Shown piece after piece: positions 44,390 to 55,808 of a stretch of DNA of 64,000 nt. The notes under the pieces were generated by a model. That model had not been told where the DNA came from and did no database searches. It worked only from the letters and a program-made list of their open reading frames with translations. Location: NCBI GenBank assembly GCA_047967505.1, contig CM106538.1; one strand, written 5' to 3'. Source of the stretch: Dipteris shenzhenensis (taxonomy: Eukaryota; Polypodiophyta; Polypodiopsida; Gleicheniales). How positions within the stretch are numbered: position 1 is the stretch's first letter; every line of letters begins with the position of its first letter. The position numbers and the translations under genes are program-made.

Positions 44390-46440
44390 AATGGCTAGCA
44401 AGGGAAATAGAAAGGTTTGAGAGGTGTCAGTTTATGATGGGGTTAGTTCTGGAAGAGGATGGTATTTAGATATATACAATAATGGACTCTAAAGGATCCC
44501 TAAAGTGCAATGTTTTGTGAACATCCAAGGAACAACTTTTGAAGATGTGGGACTAAGGAGATGTAGGATACCAAAGTTGAGAAAGATAACCTTCCTTGTC
44601 TCAAGATTCATTCATTGGGTGGCAATATGTAGCAATTCGATCCTGCTTGTTTTGATCATGCGAGGATGAATGCTACTAGAGAGGACATGATGATAACAAG
44701 GGGTTGGGATATTGAGCCAGAAAATTATACTAGCCAACAAATATTAAAAGGCTTTGATTTGTAACAAAAGGGGTAAAGCAAGATAATTAAAAAAAGAAAA
44801 GTTCTTAAAAGAACCAAGGAAAACAATGTTGAGGGATCAAGCTCTTAAGTGTGTCACAACACTGTGAAAGAGAAGCCTATAGGGACTCGTGAGGAGGAAA
44901 CAACATGTGAGAAGAAAAAAAGGTCAAATGGAACAACAAACATTGGGGATAAACTAGATGTAGATAAAGAGACAACTTCAGGAGAAAAGCAGGGAGGTGT
45001 TGAAATAGGCACTGATGGAACAGGCAGTGGAAGTGATGAGATAGGGAGTGGTGGGACAGAGGTAAGAGGAGGTGGTGAGAAGTCATCTAAAGCAAAAATC
45101 GTATAGTATAAGAAAATCCAGCTAGATTTTTACTTGAAGGTACTACAAAAGAAATTAGAAAGGAAGGACACAAGTATGACAGGCTTGATGGAGTACGTAA
45201 AGTACTTCCCATTTGGTCTAGATTTTGAAGTTCTGATCTGAGTGATGAATTGCTTCAGAGCACCAAGCCAATATGTCTATAGGACGCTAACCCATTGCTA
45301 TGTCAGTAACTTGGTCAAGAGCTTTGCAACAATGAATGCAAGACCTCCAGCAACATGTGCCTATCTTATGCCATACCACATAGGCACAACTACTCCTAAG
45401 TGGCGCAAGGAAGAGATAAAAGTGGAAAAGTTAAGGGAGTATAAGTATTGACAGGGCATCATTTGATATATGCTGCAAAGATGTTAATAACTAAAGCACA
45501 TGGGGAAGCCTTTCTACACACAGAGGAAGGCAAGAATTGTGGTCAATGCGCCAGTTGAAGCAAGTTGCAAGATATCATCAATGGCCCACATGGAGGCACA
45601 TATTGTTTTGAAAAATCATCCATACATCAACATCTTGCAAGTCTTAAGGGCATAGTGGGTTGCATTCAAACGACCAAATAAACTAGCCCAAGGCATTTTC
45701 AAAGGGCATAAAGATCAACAAAGTTGGGATGTGAGTAATAAACTTTATTTTGTTTGCATTATTTATTTCAAGTATGTTTATGAATTTGTAAAAGAAGTGA
45801 TAGTAGTTCCAATTCCCTCAAGTCATATTTTTGACATGGTAATGGGAGAATGGCACTAGTGCCATTCTTCTCTCTATTACATGATTTGGATTAGAATAAT
45901 GTCTAAGATGCTTTTGGTTTTTTTCAAAATTTTGTAGGAGTCACAAGCGTGTCGATGGACTCAAAGTTTACTACCAAGCACATTCACATCATCACATAGA
46001 ATGATCACATTTATGAACACTGGATTAGGATTTTGACCTTGGTGAAGCAGGGTGATCTTAAAGGTCAAAATCTTATAATAACATACATGAGGTGTTTGAT
46101 GGGATTAGAAGATGACCATGTATGTGCACTTCAAGAAGAGATTGAGTCTAGAAAAATTGTCTTGGTCAAGTCAAGCAAAGACAAAGACTCCATTGAAATG
46201 TCTCAATAGGAGACAGAGATTAAGCATGATAAAGCACTAAAAGAATCTCTCATCAAGGAGTTCAACTTACGCCACCCTCTGCCCCAACATCAAACATGGG
46301 ATGCCCTTGCAAGTCACTTCAAAAATGGTTCAATTATTTATTAGAGCTTTAAGGGCTCATGTGAGTCTAGCATTGATAATCCCCATATTAGGATTTGGTC
46401 TAGCATTGAGAGGCCTCTCAAGACACATAGAGCTGATTCA
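44390..46440 (+). pseudogene. Unrecognised gene remnant, exon-like pieces
   Basis: From ATG 44390 (MASKGNRK) the text reads SSGRGWYLDIYNNG, IPKVQCFVNIQGTTFEDVG, IPKLRKITFLVSRFIHW with stops; then a low-complexity Gly/Glu/Thr-rich stretch (44849-45106); then QLDFYLKVLQKKLERKD, MEYVKYFPFGLDFEVL, FRAPSQYVYRTLTHCYVSNL, KNHPYINILQVL and FKRPNKLAQGIFKGHKD up to a donor-like GATGTGAGT near 45730. A further frame at 46000-46330 (IYEHWIRILTLVKQGDL, MGLEDDHVCALQEEIESRK) may be the next exon. The long same-frame stretches suggest a former protein gene; no family recognised. Confidence 0.4.
45847..45868. repeat. Solitary 22-bp perfect palindrome of the array type
   Basis: Arms AGAATGGCACT and AGTGCCATTCT without a loop, lying 1.7 kb beyond the array in an intron-like stretch. 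The same core is the array's hairpin. Confidence 0.85.
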
Positions 46441-46447
46441 ACTATAG

Positions 46448-47794
46448 ATGAAGGAATTGGAGAGGGTGAGCATCACATTAGAGCGAGCCCGTGAAGCCCA
46501 TTTCATCACTGGCTACAGCAACCCTGATTCATTAGCATCCAACCTCCGTCCTCTACTGCTTCTGGCTTGCCATCGAAGCTTCTTTCATAGGAGTGCATGG
46601 CTGGGAGGCATGGCTGAACATAGTGACTCAACATTGGGAACAAGACTAGATAATCTTATTGTGGTTGCAAACATGCATGAAAACGTAGCACTTGGTAGTT
46701 TGGAGGAGTCAAAAGCTAGCAACTTCAAGGAGAAATTGGATCTATGTCCACATGCAATTTCTTTGGATATGCCATGAATGACAGTCATATTAGATTTGAA
46801 TGGCTTACTATTGAGTCGTTGCTTGTTCAAGTCACCAATACATCCATCTATTATGCACAAAAAAAATAGTTACATGGTTATTCATCCTAGGTGCATAGAA
46901 TTCCTAAAAATCTTGCTACAAAAATTTAATGTAGGTATTTGGTCAACTGGGATGGAGCATAATGTACTTGATATGGTAGGGAAGCTACAAAATTATGCAA
47001 ATGAGAGCCTCCCTTTCTTTGTTATATGGTCTTAGCAAGGATGCTACACTTAAAGCAAATGAGGATAAGGCTTGACATGGTTGGTGTTGAGGCGTGATAC
47101 GGTTGGTGTTGAGGCAATGTTCAAACCCTTAGCAAAAATCTCAAAGCATTTGGATGTGATGCTAGAAGGACACTCCTTGTTGATGACTCCCCATCCAAGG
47201 CTTGCATCAATCCTCCATCAAATTGCATATTTCCTTGTATGTTTGATGTACAAGACAAGGAGGATAACATTCTATTGGGAGAGTTGATGCGTTACTTACT
47301 ACAGCTCAATAATGCTGAAGATGTGTGCAGCATGATCAAGACAAATCGGTATGGACAGTTGCCTATGATGGAGGGGCATAAATATTTCAACCTTGTCTAG
47401 AAAGTTCTTGATGAATGGAGGGAGGAAAATCATGCATGGTCAAGAATGGAATACAAACTAGGAAAGCTTCCTCTTGTAGACCAATTAAGAGAGAGGGCTA
47501 TATGTGATAATACAAAACCAAAGGGTGTACAGACAAAATAGGAAAGCTTCCTCTTGCAGACCAACTAAGAGAGAGGGATATATGTGATAATATAGAACCA
47601 AATGCTATACAAACTAGGCCAATCCATGGTGGTGATGGCAAAGTGCTTGAACTCAATGCATCCCAAATAAGACTTTTAAGGAATGCTCCACAACTCTCTA
47701 GCATGAATGCTATGCAAGTTTCTAAGTTGGCTATAGACCTAGGGCACAAAGGTTGCTATATCAAGAAACACATTGCTAAGGCCTACACAAGTTG
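46448..47794 (+). pseudogene. FCP1/NIF-like HAD phosphatase, decayed
   Basis: An N-terminal part (46448-46774: AEHSDSTLGTRLDNLIVVAN, KEKLDLCPHAISLDMP) is in frame with, and separated by one TGA (46775-46777) from, MTVILDLNGLLLSRC. That is motif I of an FCP1-type HAD phosphatase, with the DLNGxL form found in a plant subgroup. Then YMVIHPRCIEFLKILLQKFN, VGIWSTGMEHNVLDM, and in another frame LLVDDSPSKACINPPSNCIF (about 47175-47230), the family's motif with two Asp, followed by GELMRYLLQLNNAEDV. The C-terminal tail NAPQLSSMNAMQVSKLAIDL ends at a stop at about 47794. Small duplications and frameshifts break it. Such enzymes dephosphorylate Ser/Thr, for example on the RNA polymerase II tail; this copy cannot. 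Confidence 0.68.
47461..47620. repeat. 80-bp tandem duplication inside the phosphatase-like gene
   Basis: GGAAAGCTTCCTCTTG starts at 47461 and 47541; the two 80-bp copies differ at several bases. Because 80 is not a multiple of three, the duplication shifts the frame. Confidence 0.88.
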
Positions 47795-50700
47795 ACTACA
47801 AAATGTGTATTTTTCATGAAGATATAGATGTGAAATTGTTCTTTGATTTTATTTCAAGTGACTATAACTGTTTTTGGAGCTAATTTGACTTGTCTTTTGT
47901 GATGTAGAGAGATATACATTCAAATCATGCTTGAGTAGGTAATACTCTTATATTTTGTGGGAGGGGGACATGAGATTTTCATATTTTACCCTTGCATATT
48001 TGAATTTTTCAAAGGAAATCCATGCATATTCTATATGGACCTTGTCCCCCCATACCCTAGATTTTGGACGAGGATAGTAACATAATACATATTGAGTTGG
48101 CTCCCTAAGTATTCTCCATTATGGAGGTGAAAAAGTACTCCTAGAGAGACTGGAAAGAATTATGTAGAGTTCATCCAAGACTAAAGAAGTACTCCATTTA
48201 AGAGGACCCTAATGTCCCTATGAAGGATATGGTGCATATTGTCGATGATGTTGAATATGGCAATGTGATAGGGTTAATCAACAACAAAAATATCAATGCA
48301 AAGCCAAACATTTGTTATGTATTTTCCACCGACGTTCCACCTTGGTCTCACCCCATGATGAACATAGATATTGCATAATATGGTCACATTTGAATCCATA
48401 GATGATATATATGCAGGAGAGGAGCGATTTGCAAACTATGAGTTTTGATTAAAGACATTGTATTTCTTTATCCATTCATTACTAATGGGAATTACTACTT
48501 TCTTGCCAACTATGTTGCTTGGTGCATAATTGTTGTGTGTGAATAATATGTGAACATGTTCATAACTAATTCATAATGGATTTTAGTGCCATCCTCCCCA
48601 ACAACGGGGCTAGAAATTGAGAGTTTCTTTGGATTCATGTTTTATTTCAATGTTTTCAATTGTGCATTAACAAACTACTATGTTTTCAACCAAAAATATA
48701 ATTTTTTCTTTGCAATGAGTAATCAACATGACATGTAAAGATATCCTTTTACAATAATGCGAGTTAGTCTAAAGTTAACATTGAAAGTGCACAATAAATG
48801 ATTGCCATTGCCACTTGATTTTACAAAAAATGCTTGTCATTGCCACTTGATTTTTCATCAACTACATATCTTGCATTCGTCCTCCTTTATTAAAAAATCT
48901 AATGCTTATCCTTGCTTGGTCAAGTTTAAGAGCCAATACATTGTCAATATTCATGGTTATCAATTATACTCTTGGATTTTTTAAATGGTGTTATGAGAGC
49001 CATTTGAACACCATGAACGGTTAGACATGGTGGCAACTATGGGAGATTTTGTATAGCTTTGGATATTTTCAAATGACACTACTCACAACAAAGCGAGTCT
49101 CAATATCAATGGAAATTCTGAAGAGCTATTATGAAGGTGTTTCTGAACACAACTATGGCTCACGAGATGATTCTCACTCTAATGGGTTTGGAATTTTATT
49201 ATTCTATTGATGATAATATAGCTTAGGCATTGATATTCTATTTATTGTTTGAGAATGTAGTTCATACTTTATACTTCATGAATGGCAATGTAGTCTATTT
49301 CACATATTTCTCCTATTTTTTCATTGGGAAAGTCTATAATTTCTTCCAAAACTGCCATTCTGGGAATTGAAAATTTCCCAAATTATCTAATATGGTCTTA
49401 GAGTAGGAAGGAGTCACGACCAAGGCCATAATAGAGTTGTAGACAAGCGCATATGTATGGAATTATAGCAAGAAGCATAGACACAATTGAGGTGCAGACA
49501 AGCACATACGTATGGAATTGCAGTAGGAAGCATAGACACGCAAACTCGAAAGTAGGATAGTGAGGGCTAAGGAATCCATACACATTCATGAACTCCTAGT
49601 ACTCCTGGTGACATAGCTATCGTACAGTTATGGAAGTAAACATCTAAAGTATATCTCTCACTATCACAGGTGCCATGTATCTACCTCGTATCTACAGCTT
49701 GTGTTATCAATAGATAAGAAGCTATCCGTTTGCTTGAGTTATGAGGGAAATAGTGAAAAAAATAAGAGGGGTAGAAGGAGTAAAGAACTTTGATAAGTTG
49801 TTGAGGGCTTGATAACTTATCAAATAAGCTCTCACTCTCTTATCACTGGAAAATTGCACCCTCAGATAAGCACGTTTGGACCTACTTTTGTGGTCAGTCT
49901 TAGCTCGAATAGACTGAGGAAATGGATTCAGAGGCCTTGAAAACCCCAGAGCTGACTCCACAAGTGATTCCATTGCCAAAATTTTATGGCATGTTCTTCT
50001 CTTCTATGCACGCAGACATCCGATGCAAAAAGAGGTACTTGCAAGAATTCTAACTTCCGGGATGCTAGTCACCAATGGAGAGGCTTTAGTGGGGAGGTAA
50101 GGGAGGCATAGAAGGGAAGAGTAGAGTAGTTATGTGGGGAGGGAGAGAGAGAGGGGCAGAGGCAGACCATGGGTCATCATCGTGCAGCAGGAAGACCACA
50201 AAGTAGCCGGGGTAAAGTAGACTAGTGCCTTTACAATTCTGAGTTGAAGCTAAAGGTGCATGCAAGCCAAGAGGTGGTCGATAGCAGAGAATGAGAGAGC
50301 ACTCCATAGGGAGAGAATATGAGTCATTCTTCTTCCACAATGGCTCTTAAAAAGGGAGACGAGGCACAAAGCGAGTCTTCGAGGTAGAAGAAAGTCAAGA
50401 AGGCTCATGAGCGGTGACCATTATAATCCCCATGACAAAGAAAGGTGGTGGTGGTCCAAAAGTAAGTAGCAACTCTAGCACTTAGCATCAATTCATCTAT
50501 GTGCGCAGCAAGTCGAAGAGAAAAGGCGACAATGTATACTAGCACAAATACCACAACAAGCATGATCATGTACAGTGCAGCATTTAGGGGTATTATAGAG
50601 TTAAGAGGCTTATTTTAGGTTAGGTTTTTAAAGGTTGGGTTAAGGGGGTATATAACTTGAAGATCCATATCAAGGGTTATAAAAGAAGGGGGAATAAAGA

Positions 50701-53700
50701 GTTAACCTTGCCAACTAAACTATGGATCTATTGCCCTAGCATTTGAGGAAAGGTTTAAAGGTATTCCAGCAATTCTTCAAGAACTTTTTAGGTTCTCGAA
50801 GCTGGGGCCCTTGGTTCTGGCGAGATCAAAGCTGTGCTTAAGCATTTAGAGGGATCCACATCAGAAAGCTTGATTTAAGAATATCAAAATAAAAGTTCAT
50901 TGGAGAGTAGATGTTTGGATTGAATGGCTAGCATCTTGTAGTGATCAACCACATTAGCCGAGAAACTACAAAAGAGAGCCAAGGAGGAGATCAAGAAAAG
51001 AGCCCGATGGTTAACTTCAAAGTCCCAAAGTTTATGCTCCAGTCTTATGGAATCCAATTCAAGTTGACGATGAGGCACGAGGAGGATAGCACTAGAGAAG
51101 GCAGAAGAGATAACCTTTTGAGGAGGAGGAGAGGCCAAAGAGGACAAGGAATTTAAGGAAGAAAGAGCCTCTTTCTCACTATGGTCCAGGAGGTCAAAGT
51201 CCAACAAAGGATTGGCAATTTCAGGAATATTCTTAATTTCAAGTGGAATAGCTGGAGTACCGTTGAGAAGAAAGAGCTTGTTTACAATTGAGGTTAGGTA
51301 GAAAAGTTAAAGTTAAGATCCGAAGTGTCAATCAAAGGAAGGGAAGAAAGTAGTTTGTTGAAAGCTTCAAGAAAATCCAATTGGTCTTTTTTGGAAAGAA
51401 CAAGAAGTGAGATCCATTCATTAACTGAGGCAATAGTAAAAGCATAATGTGACTTCTTGAGGGCAGCTTGCTTTTTGAAGTCCAAGAGCTTCTTGTGGAA
51501 GTCTGGACCTTTGAAGCAAGATAGGATGCACTATGTCCCAAGAGGAGGCACCGAGATGCTAGAGGAAGTAGCAGTGTAACCAAGTTTAACAAAGGAAGGA
51601 ATCCATTGGTTCTGTCACACAGCACACATAATTAGTATCAAAAGAAAATGAGAACTCCACAAAGATCAATATTAGTAGACAAGTGCATATGGATTGACAA
51701 GTAATTCAACGCATAGTTAACCACCTATAATTTATCCAATAGCAATTTATACAATGACAATTTATCCACCAATGATTAGGAATTAACTATATGGTACTAG
51801 CCAGCCGACCAAGGGCTAGTTGCGAAATAAGAGTGTATCTTCAAATTTAGTAATCCCATCAAAATTAAACCATATAGTTAATTCCATCCTTTGGATAACT
51901 TGTACCACATACCAATAACAATTTTGGAGGTAAGTAATTAATGATACTAGGAGGAATGAAATGAAAGAAGATAATCCAACATCATAGATTTAATTGCAAT
52001 GGTATTTGGACATGCAATAATTAATGGCAAACCAGTGTATAGAAATAATTGTCCAACATAACTAAAGAGTATACATGACATCCAAGTGCTGAATCATTCC
52101 AGAAGTCCAAAAATCAAGGTCGGGGTCAACTTACCTGCCACCATCCAAGGGAAACTAAGTGTTAGAACAACATAGTCTCAAATGGGTAGATAGGTAATGC
52201 CTGCTTACCTTGGCTTGTTATCACTTCTACCAACAATGAAACTACCTTCTAGATTCCAAAAAGCATGTCGTACTAGGCATGTTTGAGTCGGAGGCTAATC
52301 CATCCCAATACTAGGAACATTTGAGTGATCAACGTTTAGCATATTTTTAGCACCAAAGAGGTGATGGTGGGTAAGCGAGATTTTCTGAACCAAGGAACCT
52401 GTGCGTCCAAAGTTTAGAGATGACGGGCAAGGACAGCAGTCGGGACATGGTCGAGATGTATGGAATTGGAGACCCCAGGGGGAGAAACGCAATCTCACTG
52501 ATTGTTACAGGGGCAGAGCTAGTAGAGTTTCGTAGTAGGTGCCAAAGAGCTGGCAGAGTGTCATAGGCGATAGAGGGTGTTGTACCAAGTAGAGCTTCAT
52601 AGAGTGAAGGTCACATACAGTGTAGGTAAGGATGACAAACAGGGTGGAGTGAGGAATGTCTAATAATGAGAGGTTGGGGTTGTTGGGGGAATGAACCGAT
52701 TTGACGATCAAGGGGGAGTGAGAAAAAGAGTAAGCAAAAAGGACAGTTGGGGAAAGAGTTGAGGTTGAATGAACTAGGGGTCAGGGATGGTTAGGGGTAG
52801 TTCAGTAGAAGGGTTGGTTAGGGGTAGAGGTAAAATAGGGAGAGAGAAGGGTTAGGTTAAGTTGAGGAAAGTATAGTTAGGGAGAGAGGTTACACAAGAA
52901 CAAAAGGGTTGAGTTTAGGGGAGGTACAGTTAGGGGGAGTTTAATGAGGAAATTAGAGAAAAGAATATGAAAAAAATTAGGGAAATTCAAGAAAAAATAT
53001 ATGTAAAAATAAGGAATTAGAGAAAGGGGGGGGGCACAAAGAGGAGGGAGGGGGGTGTTGTAAGAAAGAAATACGAAAAAATTAGGAAATAAGCGGGATA
53101 TTAGGAGATCATATTAGGAAAATAGCAAAAAAATTAGGAAAAGTTTAAAGATTTTTTTTTGGGAAAATAGGGAAATAAGGGGGAAAAGTATTTTTTTAAA
53201 AAGAAAACAAGAGGGAGGAGTAAGGAAAAATAGGGAAAATAACAGAGAATTAAGGAAAGTAAGGGTAAATAGGGAAAAGTAAGTAGATTTAGGGTGGAAA
53301 GGTGTTGAGATATGGTGCCATGTGCACATAATTAGAGGCTAAGGTATGGTATAGGAATGCATTAAAGTAGCCACTCTAGGATGTGGACTACATGATGTGA
53401 AGATGGTGGATCGATGACATCCACAAGGAGAGATGTGGATCAGAGGATTCCATAGGTGTTGACTATTCTAAGTGCTCTCTCTATATAAGAAGCCTATCTT
53501 GTATTGTTGAATAGAGATAAACATTTTCCATCTCTCTCTCATGTCTTATGTAGTGTGCTTTTAGCACATCCATAGCTAGAACTATCACCATAACAATCCA
53601 AAAAAATCCAAGGCAGATGCACATAAAATATCCTTGCACCGATCCTAGTGATGGAATTCTTTCTTCAAGTAGGATCACTCCATAGCTCACTCATCACTGA

Positions 53701-53814
53701 AAGCGATGGTAGCTTGCATAGAACATTAAGTGCACTCAACAATGTGAGCATTAGTGAACCATCATGTAAGAGATGAGTACTGTAAGTATGACTTGGCAAA
53801 GTACAACGAAGCCG
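47795..53814. other. Long stretch without a convincing gene
   Basis: AT-rich. A roughly 50-bp direct repeat (GACAAGC.CATA.GTATGGAATT) lies at about 49441-49488 and 49497-49545. Minus-strand frames at 51485-51294 (QAALKKSHYAFTIASVNEWI) and 51207-50884 read like a leucine-rich protein but match nothing I know and are broken. 52680-53310 is a purine-rich low-complexity tract (see its own entry). Confidence 0.45.
52680..53310. repeat. Purine-rich low-complexity tract
   Basis: Almost only G, A and T on the plus strand, with words such as GGTTAGGGGTAG, GGGAGAGAG and GGAAAATAGGG, a G9 run near 53026 and a T10-like run near 53151. No coding potential. Confidence 0.75.
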
Positions 53815-54012
53815 TATTTGTATATGTGTGTATGAGAAAGAGTGTGTGTGTTTGTGTGTGTATATGTGTGTGATTGTGTGAGTGTGATGATGCTATAGGT
53901 GTATGTGAGTGAGTGTGCATGTGTGTGTGTGTGCGTGTGTGTTGTGTGTGTGTGCATGTGTTTGTGTGTTAGAATGGCTCGACAATAAGGGGTGTGTGCA
54001 TGTGTGTGTGTT
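53815..54012. repeat. Degenerate (TG)n microsatellite
   Basis: TGTGTG runs interrupted by TATG, TGAG and TGCATG words. It borders the first copy of the 1.1-kb duplicated segment; a shorter (TG)n lies in the second copy at 61977-61999. Confidence 0.9.
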
Positions 54013-55115
54013 TGGATTAAAAAGTCCCATCAATAATTGAGCCATACAATTAATTCCATCAATTGGATAAGCAGTTAAAAAATGGGAACATATAAGGAAA
54101 AAATGTTTGAGACATCTAAGTAGAAAAATGCAACTAGAGTTTGCAAAAATTTTCACCAAAATTAAGAATTTTTAATAATATTGAGTTGGACAAACACAAT
54201 ATTGAAATAATTTTGTTGGTGGGGTGTCATCTTATGAGAGTTAAAATGTGCAAAAGTAGATAAGGTGTTTTTTTTTTCAAATTGCAATGCTATTGTGTTG
54301 ATGTGATTCTAGTGTTTATTATTTAATCTTCATTAAAACTTGGTACGTAGAAATGTGATGTTATTTTACATAGGATTAAATTGATGTCTAATCTTGCAGA
54401 TTTAGTTGTTGCTTTGTTGGCTTGATTGTAATAATTTTGTGTTTCACAATATTCCAAAATTTTGAATTTGCTCTTAAGAGGAAAGTAGACTAGACAGATG
54501 AAATTAATTATGGATTTGTGTTGTTAACAAAAATTGGCTTTGTTTAGGAACATCTTTTGTCCACATATCCATACTATAGAAGTTGATGACAAATTTTAAA
54601 TGTGCTCGTGTAGATGTTGGGATTTAAAATTAAAATTCAAAGCAACAATAATAACATCACAATATCTAAGCTATCCCTATGTCTAGCCTCATTAGTGGTG
54701 TAGCATCATCATTGGATATCTATTCTACCTCTATACAAAAGGACTCTCTTAGAAGTTCAAGTGTTAAGCAAAGCCATAAAATATCCAAAGCACATGAGAT
54801 GCTTTTCTCTTGTCCTAAGAAATAGTGAAACTTGAATGTCGTAAACTTCTCATCGTCAGCACTCAAGAAGTAAATCCTATTAATCCAAGTATTGATGCAA
54901 TATTAGGAGAGAAAACCCCTCACCTTACCAGCACCATATGTTTAGGAAATCCAAGACTTTCTATTATAATGAAAGCTACACATGTGTTGGTAAAAATCAG
55001 AAAGAAAATCATGCATGCACGAATAAAGGATGGGTTACTCATCTATGCATCTTTATGGATGAGGAAAATACATTGGAAGATAAAGTTATACAAACACTTA
55101 TTTGCTAATCACTTG
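53965..55115 (+). repeat. Direct 1.1-kb segmental repeat, copy 1
   Basis: Starts GTGTGTTAGAATGGCTCGAC and ends TTGCTAATCACTTG. Base for base it matches 61941-63052 with only scattered substitutions and small indels. A frame of about 100 codons (CRKLLIVSTQEVNPINPS, TSTICLGNPRLSIIMKATH) occurs in both copies but I recognise no family. Not bordered by a primer-binding site, so not an obvious LTR. Confidence 0.88.
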
Positions 55116-55225
55116 CTGATCTCATGCCTCCGCTTCCACAGCCTCATCCATCCTGATGTCCTATTTGCTGCTGACAATGATGATGATGATGGTTATGATG
55201 ATGATGCTGACGATGATGCTGAGAT

Positions 55226-55227
<2 letters not shown>

Positions 55228-55260
<33 letters not shown>

Positions 55261-55294
55261 TACAACATAGTCAGGATATGACTATGTTGTACTT
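55228..55294. repeat. (AT)n tract followed by a 15-bp-arm inverted repeat
   Basis: TA repeats to 55257, then arms AAGTACAACATAGTC (55258-55272) and GACTATGTTGTACTT (55280-55294) with a 7-base loop. Strong hairpin. Confidence 0.9.
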
Positions 55295-55584
55295 AGTACT
55301 TAGTACTTCCATTTAGCATTTTAATGCATTCTGCATTGGTGTGGATGCTCGTTTAGTAGCTCCACCACACAGCTCATTGTATTCAGGTTTTTTCACAGTC
55401 TCATAGACCCATCGGTCTTCCGAAGACTTGAATAAAATTTCTTTCTTTCTTTCTTTCTCCCTTACACCATCTCCCGCCTTCCTTCCCTTCCTCTCTCTCC
55501 CTTCTGCCTCCCTTCCTCTTGGACTCTCTCCCTCATTTGCTCTTTTATCCCCTTTCTCTAATTTGCCCCTACCCCCTATTCTAC

Positions 55585-55755
55585 TGAGAGTGCTCTCAAC
55601 GGAAGCAAGAACGAAAGAAGGAGAGAGAGAGAGAGAGAGAGCCACAAGTTTTGGTGGGTGCAGAACCACCCTAATCTTCTTTTTCATTCATTTATATATG
55701 TGTTTGAGTATTGTACATAACCGGGGTAAAGGCACAGTGACCTTTAACCCCCACA
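55585..55755 (-). repeat. 3' LTR of copia-5 (171 bp)
   Basis: Minus strand: TGTGGGGGTTAAAGG at 55755 to GAGCACTCTCA at 55585. Contains a TATATAAA box (minus strand, near 55698-55691) and a (GA)n tract. Confidence 0.92.
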
Positions 55756-55808
55756 ACCTCCCACTTAAAGGACAATGTGCCTTTAAGGGAGAACAACTAG
55801 TGAGCATA

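Noticed and set aside
35432-47794. A definite Helitron call
   Set aside because: No Rep/helicase domain, no 5'-TC and no 3' hairpin plus CTRR end could be identified.
55313-55687. A 124-codon minus-strand frame overlapping the copia-5 LTR
   Set aside because: Low-complexity Arg/Glu/Lys text from a CT-rich tract crossing the LTR border; no domain.
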